The notes under the pieces were generated by a model, which was not told the origin of the DNA, ran no database searches, and saw only the letters and a program-made list of their open reading frames with translations. The position numbers and the translations under genes are program-made. A DNA stretch of 64,000 bases from the NCBI GenBank assembly GCA_963277665.1, contig OY728153.1:270170250-270234249 (forward strand), written 5' to 3'. This DNA is from Viscum album. Lineage: Eukaryota; Streptophyta; Magnoliopsida; Santalales; Viscaceae. Below are positions 13,501 to 27,231 of the stretch, piece by piece. The first letter of the stretch is position 1; every line of letters begins with the position of its first letter.

Positions 13501-14133
13501 TAGGAATGATTGAAATTCAGAATTTGGAATGCATCTCTAAATCATTTGATCACTACCAAAATTCCACAAGTAATGATCATACCAAATGTAATTATTTTAA
13601 TTGATCACAGGTTTAGAAATTTTTTCTTGGAAAAACATTGGGGAACTTAATCAACAACCCAATAATCCATAATATTATAAAACCACATTCTTCCACCCTG
13701 ACATGCATATAACTCCTCATCTGAAAAGGTTTCTTTAATTGGTGGATAGATCTGAAGTTTTCCATTCAAAACAGATGGCATCCTACTCAAATGATTAATA
13801 AAAAATCTCTCACTTCCTTTATTATCCTTTATTTCAATAGAAAACTAATGGAACAACGAGATCCATCTGAAAATTATTGGTTTTTCATAATATTTCTTCA
13901 TTATAAATATAATTGTAGAATGATCTGTGAAATTAATCACCTTGGATCCCAACAGATAACATATAAATTTGTCTAAAGAAAAAAACCAACAATTCCTTCT
14001 CAGTTATTGTGTAGTTTTATTAGGAACCATCTAAAGTTCTAGAGGCATAAGAAATCATATGATATTTCTTTTCCAAACTTTGAATCAACACTACCCCAAG
14101 ACAAAAGTTAGATGCATCAGTCATGATTTCTGA
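13500..14133 (-). pseudogene. Athila-like Ty3/gypsy RNase H remnant
   Basis: Reading down from 14133 the minus strand gives SEIMTDASNFCLGVVLIQ and then HMISYASRTLDGS. This is the first strand and catalytic Asp of the RNase H that follows plant gypsy RT. After a stop the frame continues with NYTITEKELL, which holds the expected Glu. It lies directly upstream of the integrase remnant in element order. The reverse transcriptase that should precede it is absent because a CACTA terminus begins exactly at 14134. Confidence 0.75.
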
Positions 14134-14605
14134 CACTACAAGAAAACCGCCGTTTAGCGGCGGTTTTTTCGCGGCGGTTTTAAAAACCACCGCGAAACGC
14201 ATTTTCGGGCCGTCATTTCGCGGCGGTTTTAAGAACCGCCGAAAAAAAACTGCCACTAAACGGAAAAAAAAAATTATTTATTTATTAATTTTTTTAAATT
14301 TTATTTGAGGATTAGCGGCGGTTTTTAAAAAACCGCCGCGAAATAGCGACGGTTTCGCTAAAACCGCCGCTAAATGAAATGAAAAAAATAAAACGTGAGA
14401 AACCCCGAAATCACTAAAACGACCATAACTTTTGATCCGGGCGTCCGTTGAAGCGCCACGACCAGTAAAATCGAAGCTCATAAAGAGATCTAGAGGCACA
14501 TATAATCAAAACCGTGAGACGGTCTAAGGTGTGGAAGATAATAGAGTTATAAGAAAGTTGAAAAAAGTTCTCCAACTTCAAACGGCCATAACTTTCGCTC
14601 CGGGT
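14134..14605. mobile_element. Truncated CACTA (En/Spm-type) transposon end
   Basis: The stretch opens with CACTACAAGAAAA (14134-14146), the hallmark CACTA terminal inverted repeat. It is followed by GC-rich subterminal palindromes built from CCGCCGTTTAGCGGCGGTTT and related words up to ~14375. A direct repeat of the form CGACCATAACTTTTGATCCG occurs at about 14420 and again at about 14582. No opposite TIR and no transposase were found to the right. The GC content is far above the flanks. The three bases before it (TGA, 14131-14133) would be one copy of the usual 3-bp target duplication, with the partner lost. Confidence 0.8.
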
Positions 14606-14616
14606 GATGACTACTT

Positions 14617-17167
14617 ATATATCAAACCATTTATAATTTTTTTTAACATATTATCTCATGTTTATTAATAATTCTTTATTAAAATCATTGTTCTGGGTGA
14701 TGACTACTTCATTTTTCATGCACGTTTTGGTTCGACAGTCTAAGTATTTATACATTGATCATGGTTAGATCATATCCAGAATATTAATAATGATATTAAC
14801 ATCATATATATTCATTATATATATATATATATATTTATCCATAAAAGGTTGAGAAAAAATGAATTACACCATTCATGGAGACGACATGCCAAACGTACGG
14901 ATGTACACTATTTCGATTTTTGATGGATGGATAAAATAATGATAAAAAATAATTCACATTTTAAAAATAATAAAAATATCATAAATACAGTATATTTTTT
15001 TAATATAAAATTATAAGTAGGTTTGAAAGGCTGTGATGGAAAACAAATTATATTAGTTTGCAAGGCGGTAGTTCACAGTACACACAAACAATTTCATTTC
15101 CCATTTTTTAGAAAAAGAGATAAATTTAAGTGATAAAATTAACTTAATAAAACCTCAGTATATGAAAGATACTTTTTATTATTATTTAATCACGATTGAA
15201 TAATATTTTAAAGAGGTAGATGATGAAATAATACTAAAACATTCAGTTATGGTTTATACATATTTTTCAGAAAACTTTCTTTTCCTTAAACCTTAAAACA
15301 TCTATGGTTGGTATTATGACCAAGTTAAGACCTCTTGAATGTGGGTAGAGATGTTATTATGGTATTTGGGTGGGTATTGTATAAACTAATGTTTTTAAGT
15401 GTTGAAAAATGAGAGAGGATGTTACTTTTTATAAGTGTGTGTGTGTCTGGGAGGGGGGGGGGGTACGTTTGGAATTACATAAAATATTGAATTAAATAAA
15501 TTTAATTTTCATAAAAAAAGCTTAAAATGTTATAATTAGAATATAGGATGAGTATTGGTTTAAATAATACCATATAATATTTTTTTTATAATTTTAGATT
15601 ATGTTTTTAATCCCATATCTTAGTTTTAACCAATGTTAGACCTTTTAGAAAATTACCATGATTACAAAGTTTTTTACTTTTTAGCGGTAAATATACTTAG
15701 AAGAAAAGAATAATTCTCCTATAAATAATATATAGTTAATATTTTAGAACATATAACAATACAATTTCTAAATATATGTTTTTTTAGATTTTTAAATCAT
15801 TTAATAAAATATTTTTTTATTATAAAATATCATTAATGTTATTTTCAGAACTATTTTTCAAATTTGAAATTCAAAAAAAAAATGAAAAAGTGGAATTTTA
15901 ATATAATACAATAATAACCATATAATATTTTATTTTTATCTAAATTTTTTTGGGTAGAAAATAATTAATTCAAATTATATCACTTTTATGTTTTTAAAAT
16001 ATTGTTTTTTATTTTTTTAGTAATTGAACAAATATAGTGTCAGTGCTTCATAAGAATTTTAAGTAATTATTTCATCTATAAAAATTTAAAGAATAAAAAT
16101 TATAAAATAATAATTTATAATCAAAAATAAGTTTTATTTATCCATTTAAAAATTTATTATATAAATTAAAATCAAGAAAGTTTTATTTTTGACTTTATCT
16201 TTTACTTAATTATTATAAAGGTTGAAATCAGAGACATATGCCACTAATTTGACATTTTTTCAAAAATTGGATGGGAATTTATGAACTAAAATCATCTAAT
16301 ATAACAATTGAATGTTTTATTGCCATTTTCAGTCCTTTTCATTTAATGTTTAAACTTAATTACTTGATTTAACCTTACCATGGTGACAATTTTTCACCGT
16401 GGTTACTATTCATAATGACGAAAATAAAAGATACCCACTTAAAAAATTTATAAATCTTGTTCCAAATATGGAATCAATTTTAAATATTTAATTTATAGAA
16501 GTGGAATAAATTAATTTAACATTAAAACATAAAATTCAATGAAAAATGTTTTTTTAAAATTTCATTTTAAGTATTAAAATAATTTTATTCAAAATTCAAG
16601 TGTAAAATTCATTAAAAAGACAATAATTGGATTATTTTTAATTAAAATGGACTGATAAAATTTAAAAACTAATACAAAATAGAATTTTACTATGTAAATA
16701 GTTGAAAATAATGTATAGTTTCCAATAATAATCAATATTGTTCACTATTCTTTGAAAAATAAATATTTTAGGAAAAATCAAAAAACGTTACCCTTAAATA
16801 ATTTTAATATACTAATTTAAAAAATGAAGTCAATTTTTTTAAATAAATTTTTTAAATTTTCAATAAATTAATTATAATAATTTCTTACATAAAGTAGTAA
16901 AAATCATTTTCGAAGAAAACATATTTTTTTGATGAATAAAATGACTTTACTAAAAATTGAGTGCTTATTTACTAAGAATTTATCAATAATTTTTTATTGA
17001 GTATGATATATATATATATAATTTATAATGTGGTTAATACTATTCATAATTTCCAATTTAAATACTAGGTTATAACTAAAATAAAATTTCATGGTTTGTT
17101 TAAGCTTACTATTGTGTGTGGCATATACTATCAAACACAATGTTCTTTAAAAATGATGGTTATTACA
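14617..17167 (-). repeat. Old LTR-like repeat, copy A
   Basis: This ~2.5-kb AT-rich block is homologous along its length to 28.7-30.04 kb continued at 40.19-41.46 kb. Shared landmarks include GAAAAAATGAATTACA with a following GGAGACG (14855 and 28980), AGTTTTAACCAATG (15621), ATTGAACAAATATAGTGTC (16023) and AAAATGACTTTACTAAAAA (16939). The right edge at 17167 reads TTATTACA; its complement begins TGTAATAACC, the typical start of a chromovirus LTR, so I infer a minus-strand LTR. It has no coding content. The left edge abuts the CACTA junction. Confidence 0.6.
15437..15463. repeat. (GT)n plus G11 homopolymer
   Basis: A short GT run is followed by a run of eleven G (15453-15463), rare in DNA this AT-rich. 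It could form a G-rich structure or be a sequencing/assembly weak point. Confidence 0.7.
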
Positions 17168-18730
17168 TCCAATGATGCAAGTTCTTATAGATTAAAAAAT
17201 ACCATCTAATGTGGGGATTAAATGTATAATTATCATACCCCTAGTGGAAATAAATAACTATGAGTTCAAGTTAGTAATCATTTAGAAGATATCCAACTCC
17301 ATCCAATTCTATAGGATACCACAGAAGGTTCCCAACTCACATCGTGGGAGTTTTCTAGAACTTTTTGATACCATATAGTTTTAAAATTTCCATAATTATG
17401 GATTGAGTTTGAGATTATTTAGGTTCTTTTAAAAAATAGTGTGAGAGAGTAGATATACTAATTTCCACCTCATTCCTTCACAACATGGGATGTGTTGGAT
17501 CGAAACTTATTAACTCATTTATTACCTACCAAAAAATTAATTGAAATTCATTTAAATGTTATAAATTTCAATAAATTCAATTATTAATCAATTTATCATA
17601 CTTTGGAGAGTTTCAAATATTTAATTATAAAATGAACTCATCATAGAATCAAAATTTGGTTACTAATTTAGACTTTTTATAAAGGTTTATCTCAGAGAAA
17701 CATCTTCATTATTGATGATATAATTGGGGGTTAATTTATCATAAGGTCACAAGAATAGATCTATAAATTGCTTAATGAAATAATTAAAAATATATTCTAA
17801 TTTAAATTAGATGGATTATAAAGGAGAGGAATGAATATGGATGATAAAAATAAATAAATGTAAGCACAAATGATATCATTGACCAAGAAGATGGATACCA
17901 TGATGGTCCAACACCGACTATAAGGTACATTCATTAGAGAAGTGAATTAAATTCATTAAAATCATTAAAATCTATTTTAGGGTTGACATTTGAAAAAATA
18001 ACATGGTTATGGGTTTCAACATTGAGATCCAAGATTCCAATAACTACAAAAAATCCCATCACTTCAAATATAAATCCACACACTGAAGGAGACTTTGGTC
18101 GCATTCATGACCACCAATGGGAATTCCATTAAATAATTAAACATTTATTCAAAAGATCAATGGTAAGATATCAAAGAGTTGAAATATTAGTATAGGTATA
18201 AAAAAATACATTAAGGAATATAAAATTTCAGTTTTTATAGATTTCCCACTAACTTAAAGAAAGACCAAGAGGATTGTTTCTTGGTGATATGATGGTCAAA
18301 ACATGAGGATAATTGAATTACATAATCATACGAAGTTGTAAAAAAGTAAAATAAATCCCTATAGTAAGAAAAAAATATAAATCTATATAAAAATTAAAAT
18401 AAGAGGAAAATTAATAAAAATAAAATTTGAAAGAGGTGGTATCTAAAAAAATTTTATGAAGAAACTCCACCGCCATACAATCCAAAACTACCCTTTTTAA
18501 AGAGGCTTAATCAAGGGAAAATTGAAGCATAAAAAGGTAAATTTATTGAACATTTTAAAAAATTACATATTAGCCTCCCCTTTTAGGATTATTTATCCTA
18601 CATACTAATATATATAAAATTCATGAAATATCTAAGGTCAAATAAGAATAACCTAGATGAAATTGGCACCATCCCACTCAAAAGGGAGTAATAAGCTATG
18701 GTGTAATGGGAGTTACCAAAATAGAAATAT
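17168..18730. other. AT-rich DNA, no gene recognised
   Basis: No homologous coding sequence was recognised. It may include decayed leader or gag of the Athila-like element whose protease follows, but I cannot support that from sequence. Confidence 0.4.
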
Positions 18731-19130
18731 GATCCAGGTAGTTTCTAAATACCAATTAGTATTGGTTTTAAAAAACTTTATAAGGATGTGTGTGATTTAG
18801 GTGAAAGTGTTAGTTTTATGTCATACAACACATTCTATAACCTAGTACTAGAGGACACATAGACCATAAGAGTTTCTTTTCCCCTAGAAGATTCAATGGT
18901 GAAGTACCTATGAGGATTGATCAAATATTTATAATTTAAATTTTATTAATTATACTTCCTTATGAATTTACAAGTATCGTACATGGATTAGAAAAGGATA
19001 CCACTAAACATTGGAAGACTATTCTTGGAAACTAAAGAGCTCAAATTGATGTCCAAAACGGTGAGCAGTATTTAAGTGTCAGTGGGGAGAAGGTTAGTTT
19101 TATCATTAACTAGGAAATGGATAATTATGA
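18731..19130 (+). pseudogene. Athila-like Ty3/gypsy aspartic protease remnant
   Basis: The plus strand reads DPGSF, stop, then IPISIGF, and then VCDLGESVSFM at 18788-18820, which is the Asp-Leu-Gly active-site motif used by Athila/Tat-type retroelement proteases. About 200 bases later IPLNIGRLFLE matches the family's ILGRPFL flap-distal motif. A frameshift then gives IDVQNGEQYLSVSGEKVSF. In a live element this protease would cut the Gag-Pol polyprotein. Six or more in-frame stops make it a relic. No RT follows within the next 4 kb. Confidence 0.75.
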
Positions 19131-22100
19131 TGTTAAATATGATGACATAGTAGTATAAAAGTTTTTAGAATATGAATATGTTTCAACCATTGAAGAAAGG
19201 ATGTTATCTAGGAATAAGGAAATATTTTTGAAAAGAATGAGATGAAGTTACAGAAAAAATTAAAGATGATGGTAGGAGGGAAACCTTAATCATGTTTACA
19301 AATGGTAAATTGGTTTTGTTAGTACATGATATAACTTTTTAATTTTGAGGACTCACTAAACAATAGTATATTTTAACGATGGAAGTGGAGAAGGTTATGG
19401 ACACACGAAGATTGAAGTTGATTTTAGAGAAAATGAATGGACTGCCTATGTAGAGAAAGTCCAATTGTGATAATTTATTAATCTTTACCAGGTAAATTTA
19501 TACCAATAATTTATCAGATTATCTAATAAGAGGTAAGTTCAATTCAACTACGTTAAACAAAATATATTCTAAAATGAAACCAATGTTTTTTAGGTTTTTT
19601 TAATTTTTTAGGTGCATGACCACTCCCCCTATCTATTTTGAGTTGATTTGAAAATGGAACTCACTTTCAATTTTTTGTTCTTATTTTCAGGTCCATCATG
19701 ATGAAATAAGGGAGTTAAATGCATCATGGAAAAAACTAAATATGCTGTAAGAACAATTTAGACACTGAAATTCTAGTTCAAGACTTTAATAGTAGCAAAA
19801 AATAACCTGTATAATACATATTAATATTTTGTGGTTTTGTACCAAGAGATTAATTCCAAGAGGATAATAGAACTTTAAATCCATCATTTATTTTACTTCC
19901 CTAATTTTTATAAATTTTTTGATGTGTTTAAACTGAAAATTTATGTCCACCTTATACTTGTGATTTCATTCTAATATAGGTGAAATAGTCAATTAATATA
20001 ATCCCTATTCCATGTTTTAAATGTCATTATTAATATGATTAGATGATTAAAATGAGGAATTAATGATTGTAGTTAATAATAGGGTAATGATTTGGAATAA
20101 TCATGATATAAGGGGATATGCAGATCTATATATATTCAATTTCTCCTCGATTTGATGTGTTTTGAATTTGAAAATTTTTTATCAACTTTTTATTGTCTAT
20201 TATCATGAATTATTGACAATTTATCACATGTTTATTTTCCTAGGAGGTTTATAAGGAAATATTTCTTAATCATTCTTGAGTAAATTTATTGACTGATATT
20301 TAGTGCATGTTTTATTATATAATTTTCTTAATATCCTATATCTATTGTGATTTGAAAACCTAAATTTTAAAACTATTAAGGTATTTTTATCGATTATCCC
20401 TTTAACCTTTACCAAATTTCACATTAATCCTTATTCTAGTCCATAGAATCCTTAGTTTAAATTTTTTAGGATAAGGCATTACAATACAATAATTTTATTC
20501 ATACCGTTTCTCTTGGTTGTTTTTATGATATTCATAGAAATAAGTATGGGGGAGAGGAAGTTGATAGTGGAAAGGAATGGTTTATATTTAATAAAGTGTG
20601 GGGGTGTGTTTATATGGGTGTTGGGAGTTTAATTTATCATTTACTACATTAAATTATCTTTCCACTCATGAAAAAAAATGAAAAATATAAAAAAATGACA
20701 AAAGAATGGCTTGTGTGTTGGGTAGTCAAAAATCACCATTACTCGAACAATGATCTTATTATAAATATTTTAATTACTGTCATGAGGTGATCAATTGTGG
20801 TTGGGTGATGGATGTGAGAGTTATCTCATGCATGAATAAAAAAAGAAACAAATAGGGAGAGAGAGAGAGAGAGTGAGTGGGTGAGAGATGAATTATTTAT
20901 TTATAATTTATCATTTCATGATCCTTTACTTGAGTTATTAGGATTAAGTGATTTCATCATTTGGAGGAAAATTTTATTTGAGATTTTCATTTATTATCAT
21001 AAAATGTACTTTATATTCAAACCCAACTTTTGAAATTTATATTTCTTTTCATTTCATTAACCACTAACCTGAATTTTCAGAATCATTTTAACTTAGTTTC
21101 AATGTCCATATGATTATTTTCAATCTTTTTATTTATAAGGTAGAGATTGTAAGTTCCTTGAAAACCTATGTTAAGTGATATGTACTTGATGCATGAGCAT
21201 AAAACTTTTTATATTTACCTTGAGTGATGAGATAAAATAACTAAAGTGAGTTATATAATGATGGTAATTACCATAAACGATGAATTAAGAAACATGGATA
21301 GAATATAGGAGTGGAATTTTCATTTTAATAGAGGAAGAGTAAAATACATAGTTAAATTTGTTTCCTTAGAAAATGAGGAGTTGGATATTTTTTTTTTGGA
21401 ACTTGAAATATTATATTTCATTGAGAATCACTTGATTTTTTTTCATTGAAATTTAAATATTGGTAGAATGATATTACTTTCTGATGATGTTGAGATTACA
21501 TTATTGAGGAAAAATAAGATTCTATGTTTTGGGGGATTTTGAGATTAAATTTAATTAACACTTATTATGAATTAAAATGAATATATTTGGTAGATAATAT
21601 AATTATTTTAGAATAAATATTCATTGGTTTACTCATTTATTTATAGGAGGCATCTGAAGTTCAATTTGGATTAAAATTAGTGTAAGGGAATAAGGATGGA
21701 AAATTGGAAAGCTGAAGACACTTCATATCATGTAACTTCATGTTGTGACATCTCACTAAAAGTTTAAGTTGAGTTGTAGTCAAGGAGTCAGAGTTGATTG
21801 GTATTCATACCATGAATCCACCATTTACATTGCGTGTTATGTCAAATAAAAGTTATGTAGCCCAAAAATCAAATTTAGGTCATTAATCAAAGGAGATCCT
21901 AACATCTAATGACACATGAGTTCATTCACGACATGAATTTAAATTAAAAACATGATATTTTGTGGAAAATAAATTCTAGAGATAAGTATATATTTTTTAT
22001 GATGTAAAAAATCTTTTCACCCCATAAACCTAATTCAACATTATATTTTAAGATCCAATTTTCCAATATTTCATGGTATATATGAGATGGTTTAACCAAA

Positions 22101-23050
22101 GATCTTTTAGATATTCTTTGATGAATTTGAGGGTAGTTATTTTGGATATTGGAGGACATAACTTGGGTTTCATTAGCCTATAAATTTATGGGTTTATTAA
22201 GAAAAACGGGGTGATCCAAAACACTAGGATTGAACCTACTATCGCTAAAGGAGGAATATGTTATGAAGATACTATTTTTGGTGTCTTTAGGTTATTTTTT
22301 TATTTTTCCCTTTATAAGTAGCATAAGGGACTAAATCTAATATTATAGGTGATACAATGTAAGGGGTTGTGTGCTAGTGGAATATTATTTTGTTTCTTAT
22401 TAATGTTTAGGTTGTTGTGTTCATTTTTAATAAATTAAGTATTTATATTTTTCATTCCATGATCATTTACAACATTAATAAGACAGTAAAATTTAAAAAA
22501 TAAACTGATCATCCTAAATTAGGTGTGGTCGTTGTATAATTTAGGAATATTATGTTTAAATAAGTTATTGAGACACTTAATTCATTAATAACCCTACGTA
22601 ATTAACCATATGAATAGAGGAATGTTTTACATTAAAGTGGGGATACCAAGACCAAGATTCCTATTAGTTTTGAATACAAAAAAATTATGAATAATCAATT
22701 CAATTTCTCACTTCACTTTCATACAAAACTAGAACTAAAAAAAACCTATAACATCTTCTAACATTGGTATTTTTCTCAATTTACCATTTTCATTCATATA
22801 TGATCACCCCATAATCAATTAAATTTTCAAAAGTTTTGTTAGAAAATATCATGGGTTTATTCTAAAATATTCAATTTAATACCATAATTTAGTTAGTATT
22901 AGTTTTTTTGAGTCCTTATAAATTTATAAATTTAATAAACCCCATTGTAATTAATGATAGATTATGGAAGAGATCATGTTTCAGTAGATTCCATACTTCT
23001 CAATAAAAATATTATTCCAATGATACAATCCAAAGAAAATTAATTGGTAC
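19131..23050. other. AT-rich DNA, no gene recognised; (GA)n at about 20854-20875
   Basis: There is no coding homology I can support. The only clear structure is a GA microsatellite of about ten units ending in GTGAGTGGGTGAGAG. Open frames here are chance. Confidence 0.45.
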
Positions 23051-23059
23051 ATTTACTCT

Positions 23060-23970
23060 TATTTAATGATATTGGGGATGAAATGTGAAAAATATGTATA
23101 AAGATCTATAAAGGTTAATCTAAATTAATTCTTGGACTTTTAAAACATGCGTTCATTGGTAAATTGTTAAAAGAGATTAACATGATAAAATCTAAAAAAT
23201 TCATTTACCAATGATTCAAGGTAAGAGCATTTAAAAAAACAGCATATTTCAATAGTTTAAGAATAAAAACACATGAGTACGATTAAATATCCTTTGGTTA
23301 TTGGATCATTCATATATTCTATATTATACATTAATCCTGATGTATCTTGGAAATTAAGCATGATGACTAAATACCAACCAAATTTCGATGAATGTAATTG
23401 GGTATCCATGAAGAATATACTTAAGTACATGAGAATAACTAAAGATTTATTCTTAATCATTGGTGGTGAGGAAGATCTTATTGCATATGGTTACAGTGAT
23501 ACTAGTTTTTAAATTGAAAAAATAACTTTATGTATTAGTCAATATATTTTGTTCTTGAATGGAGTAGTTGTATGGTAGAAAATTTAAAAAAAATGATAGT
23601 TTTTGATTCCATAGTAGAAGTTGAATGTATTATAGTATCCAATGAAACTAAAGCAACTATTTGGATAAATAATTTTTTATTGAACTAGGTGTGGTTCCAA
23701 AAATAATTTATATAATTGAAAATGATTATAATAATAGTTTAGTGGTTGCACAATCTATGGATCCCATGTGTCAAGATTTTTCTAAACATATTATTAATCA
23801 ATTTTATAACATCAATTAGAGAGATTATTGATTTAGATGACATTAATATGTGTCTACTTCCTACAGAGGATAATATTACCGATCTACTAACAGATCTCCA
23901 CAAACAACAAAAATATGAAATCCACTTCATCCTTTTGGTTATTAGATACATGCGTAACTCAATTTAGTGA
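23060..23970 (+). pseudogene. Ty1/copia reverse transcriptase C-terminus and RNase H remnant
   Basis: The plus strand from 23273 reads PLVIGSFIYSILYINPDVSW, then CNWVSMKNILKYMR and GGEEDLIAYGYSDTSF. This is the conserved end of copia RT and the start of its RNase H, with the first Asp in SDTSF. Just upstream (23080-23270) a broken stretch resembles the LGL...YI.K.L motif. Downstream frames with stops carry pieces of the RNase H: FLNGVVVWW, then DDINMCLLPTEDNITDLLTD, ending near YMRNS. Element order is plus. No LTR pair could be assigned. It is dead through multiple stops and frameshifts. Confidence 0.8.
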
Positions 23971-26800
23971 CAGTGAGAGATTTTTATAGTTTTTCACTAT
24001 AATGTTAGTCAACTGTTGTTGGCTTAATGGATTTATATATCATGTAATGTATATTAATGATAATAATTTGTCATTAATTTATTTTTTTCTGTAAAAAGTG
24101 TGAGATAATATGACAATAATTCTATGGAATATATTTATCACTATTTTATCCCTAATTAATGATCATAATATTGGTTTTTAACTATATGATTAAATAAATT
24201 TGAATAATATCATTTGTATTGTAAGGTCCAAAATTTCTATAACCTTTCATTTTTTCCAAGGATTTGAGGTGATGAGAGAGTTTTTAGAGCATTTTACCTT
24301 TTAATTTATAAGTTTTTTCATATGATTGATTGGATCCTTCATATAGTTTCATGGTTTTCTGGTGTGTTTTATTATTTCCTTAATGTGGTCGCATGTTTTT
24401 TTGAAGTCGGTTGGTTCATTCATGTAGTCACTTGGCTTGTTCAAGTGGTCAATTGCTTCACCATGTGGTCAATTTTTTTATTCATGTGGATGATCCATAC
24501 TTTTCTCATATAAATGATTTATTGATGGTGTGGTTGATCTATGAAGTCTCTTCTCCTAGTTAATATTCATGTACATTCCTTCCTTTGAGAAAAAAATCCC
24601 TATTTTTTCATGAATGGAATAAGATAACACTTTTAATGATTATAAGGAAATAAATAGGAAATAAAATCTTAAATATTAAAATTTAAATTTTGAATCAATT
24701 AACACAAGTTATATATTTTATTTCCTTGATATTAGGAGTTTTAAATGAGTTGTTAAAGAGGAAATTAAATATGAAACCAATTAATGTGGATTAAAATAAG
24801 AATTCCTATTCTAGTTTTTGGGAGGTATACCCAAATATATATATTTTTCCCAAAAAATTGGGTTTACTTGTTCATTTAGTCTTTTTTCCTTTCTTCAAGT
24901 TTCGATGATTCAACCTCCCCGATTATAGTCTTGTGAGCCCTTATTCAATAATTTATTTAATTTATATGAGTTATATATTTTTCACATCCTTTTCTCTATC
25001 CTCTATTTTTAGTGTATTAAAATAAATAAAATCTCATGAGGTAGGGGATCTAATTCTTCTCTTTTGACTTGCGAAGGGAATGTTTGAATAATTTTTTTAG
25101 ATTTATTTTCCCAAGGGGATGAAATTAACCATAAGAAGATAAAATATGAAAACATGACAGAAAATTAATAAGAATGTTATCACATGTTATTATAGAATTA
25201 TCTTTCTCAAATTATTATCACACAAGTATTTATTATTGAATAATCTAGAAAATCATAAAGAAGGGGGGAAATAAAAAGGCATACAGTGAATAAATAATAT
25301 CAAATCTAGGAAAAATGAGCAATGATATCCTTTTATTATCTAGAAACTTATAATATTTAAATAGTGAAAAAATATATCATGTTGTGTAGAATGATAAGAA
25401 TTATTTTATAAATATAGATGTTGAAGTCCTAAAATAAGTTAATTATTTTATGTTATAGATAATCAATATATCACAATATAGGGATTAAATCAATGGTTAT
25501 GATTTTTTATTGACACAATTTTTATAATATTATTATTATTTCCACTTATTATTTATTTGATAGTGTGACATTTTCTCGGATGTGTATTGTTTTTGTTTTG
25601 TAGCATGTTTTAATTACATGAAATAGATAAATAAAGTAAGTAAATAATATTAAGTCTACATAGAATGATTCATGACGATTAATTTATCATCTTTTTTTGA
25701 ATTGTTTGAACATGGAAATAATTATTAAAGAATTTTTATATTGACTTCTATCCATTATTATCTATTTAATATAGGTTAATTTATATGAAAAACCTATACA
25801 TAATAAACTGGTTAATTCAAGAGGGGAATTAAATTTTTTCCCAAATAAAAATGATTAAGGCTGAGGGAACCTATTCATGGTTGTGGGAGGCTTGAGTACC
25901 TTAAATCCATGGACTTAGTTTCCATTATTTATGTTCTAGAAGGGTTTGTTTCATTTTTTGAATGATATAGGGAATTAGTTTCTTATTATGGATCTATATG
26001 ATTGATTGCGAACCTAAAATGGTTAGGAATGTTTGAAGAGAGATGGAATGGGAGAATGGGCTATAGTGATGGCTAATGATGGTGATGGTGGGATAAATTA
26101 TAATATGCTCAAAGGTGCGGGAATTACACCATGGAGATAAATACAAGTTCAATGTATGACATTATCATCAACATATATTTATTTTTCAATACTTATTCGA
26201 TGTCTGGTTGGATGAATATTATATATTGTATTTTCAACTACTTGATTTTGTTTGACAATATGAATAGAAAGTGCATCTTTATTGTGGTAACATAGGATGG
26301 GTCATAGAGTACCCAGATATTTATTAATATATAAATGAATTAATAAGTGAACAAGGAATTTTCTTGGTAATCTTTGATAATGATAACCTACTTGATAATA
26401 CAAGTAAAGAAAGTTATTGTTCTGATGGAAATTTGCATAGAATATTAAAATTTTAATCTTAGAAATGAATATTGAATAATAATAATTAATTAATGACTGA
26501 TTCATTAATTAATATGGAACTTTTATTCTTATAGGGTTTTGGGATATAAACCTTAGTGGTGGTAGCCTGCTGTCCAATTTAACAATAATGATAGATGAGT
26601 ATAAATCTATATAGTCTCACTTAGTGTGGTTGTGTATGATATATTCTATATTTTAGGATTTCATACTCTTTAAAACCCTTGTTATTAGGGAAACCAAAAT
26701 CTGAATGTTATGGGGGTTTTTTTTCTAATATCTAGGGTGGTGATGGAATGTATACCTAACTTCTCCATCTCCCATGATCCCCCCCTTTAGCTGTAATTAT
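23971..26800. other. AT-rich DNA, no gene recognised
   Basis: It presumably starts with the 3' end of the copia remnant. A TTGTAAGGTCC at 24219-24229 resembles an LTR start but I found no second copy. Nothing else was recognised. Confidence 0.35.
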
Positions 26801-26823
26801 GTATAGGAATATCCAGATTTATA

Positions 26824-27027
26824 ATGGATTACAGTATAGGGTGGATTCCTACCCAATATGTGATGGATCTTGGTGTTACTATACATTTATGTGCGGGTTA
26901 CAAAAACTTGATCAATAACACTTACATATATCCAGGCGTAGCCCATATGACTTTACATGGTTGTATGTCTATTAAATATGATGAATTAAGGTATAAAACA
27001 TTTACCTATGATATAATGGATTCCTAA
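26824..27027 (+). pseudogene. Possible copia protease remnant
   Basis: A 67-residue open frame carries YVMDLGVTIHLC near residue 13. This resembles the copia protease active site in which Asp-Ser-Gly-Ala is followed by a His and Cys. Its second half (HGCMSIKY, then KTFTYDIM) loosely fits the family pattern that follows. The match is weak. It could be a chance frame. It lies downstream of the copia RNase H, so it would belong to a different copy. Confidence 0.25.
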
Positions 27028-27231
27028 TATACACATGGTTAATAATGATATGAGATGAAGAGGTGGTTGTATGGAATAATTCCAATAAATGATGTTGGAC
27101 CTTATGTGGGACTGAGGTAGGTTAGGCCAAAGAGAATATTAGAGAGGATATGATATATGGATGGGATGTGCATATGATGTGTAATATTAGGTAATGGGTG
27201 AGATAAACTAGTGGATAAGTATAAGTGAGAT

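Noticed and set aside
24219..24229. TTGTAAGGTCC as the start of an LTR
   Set aside because: No second copy, PBS or PPT was found in the window; the word alone is too short.
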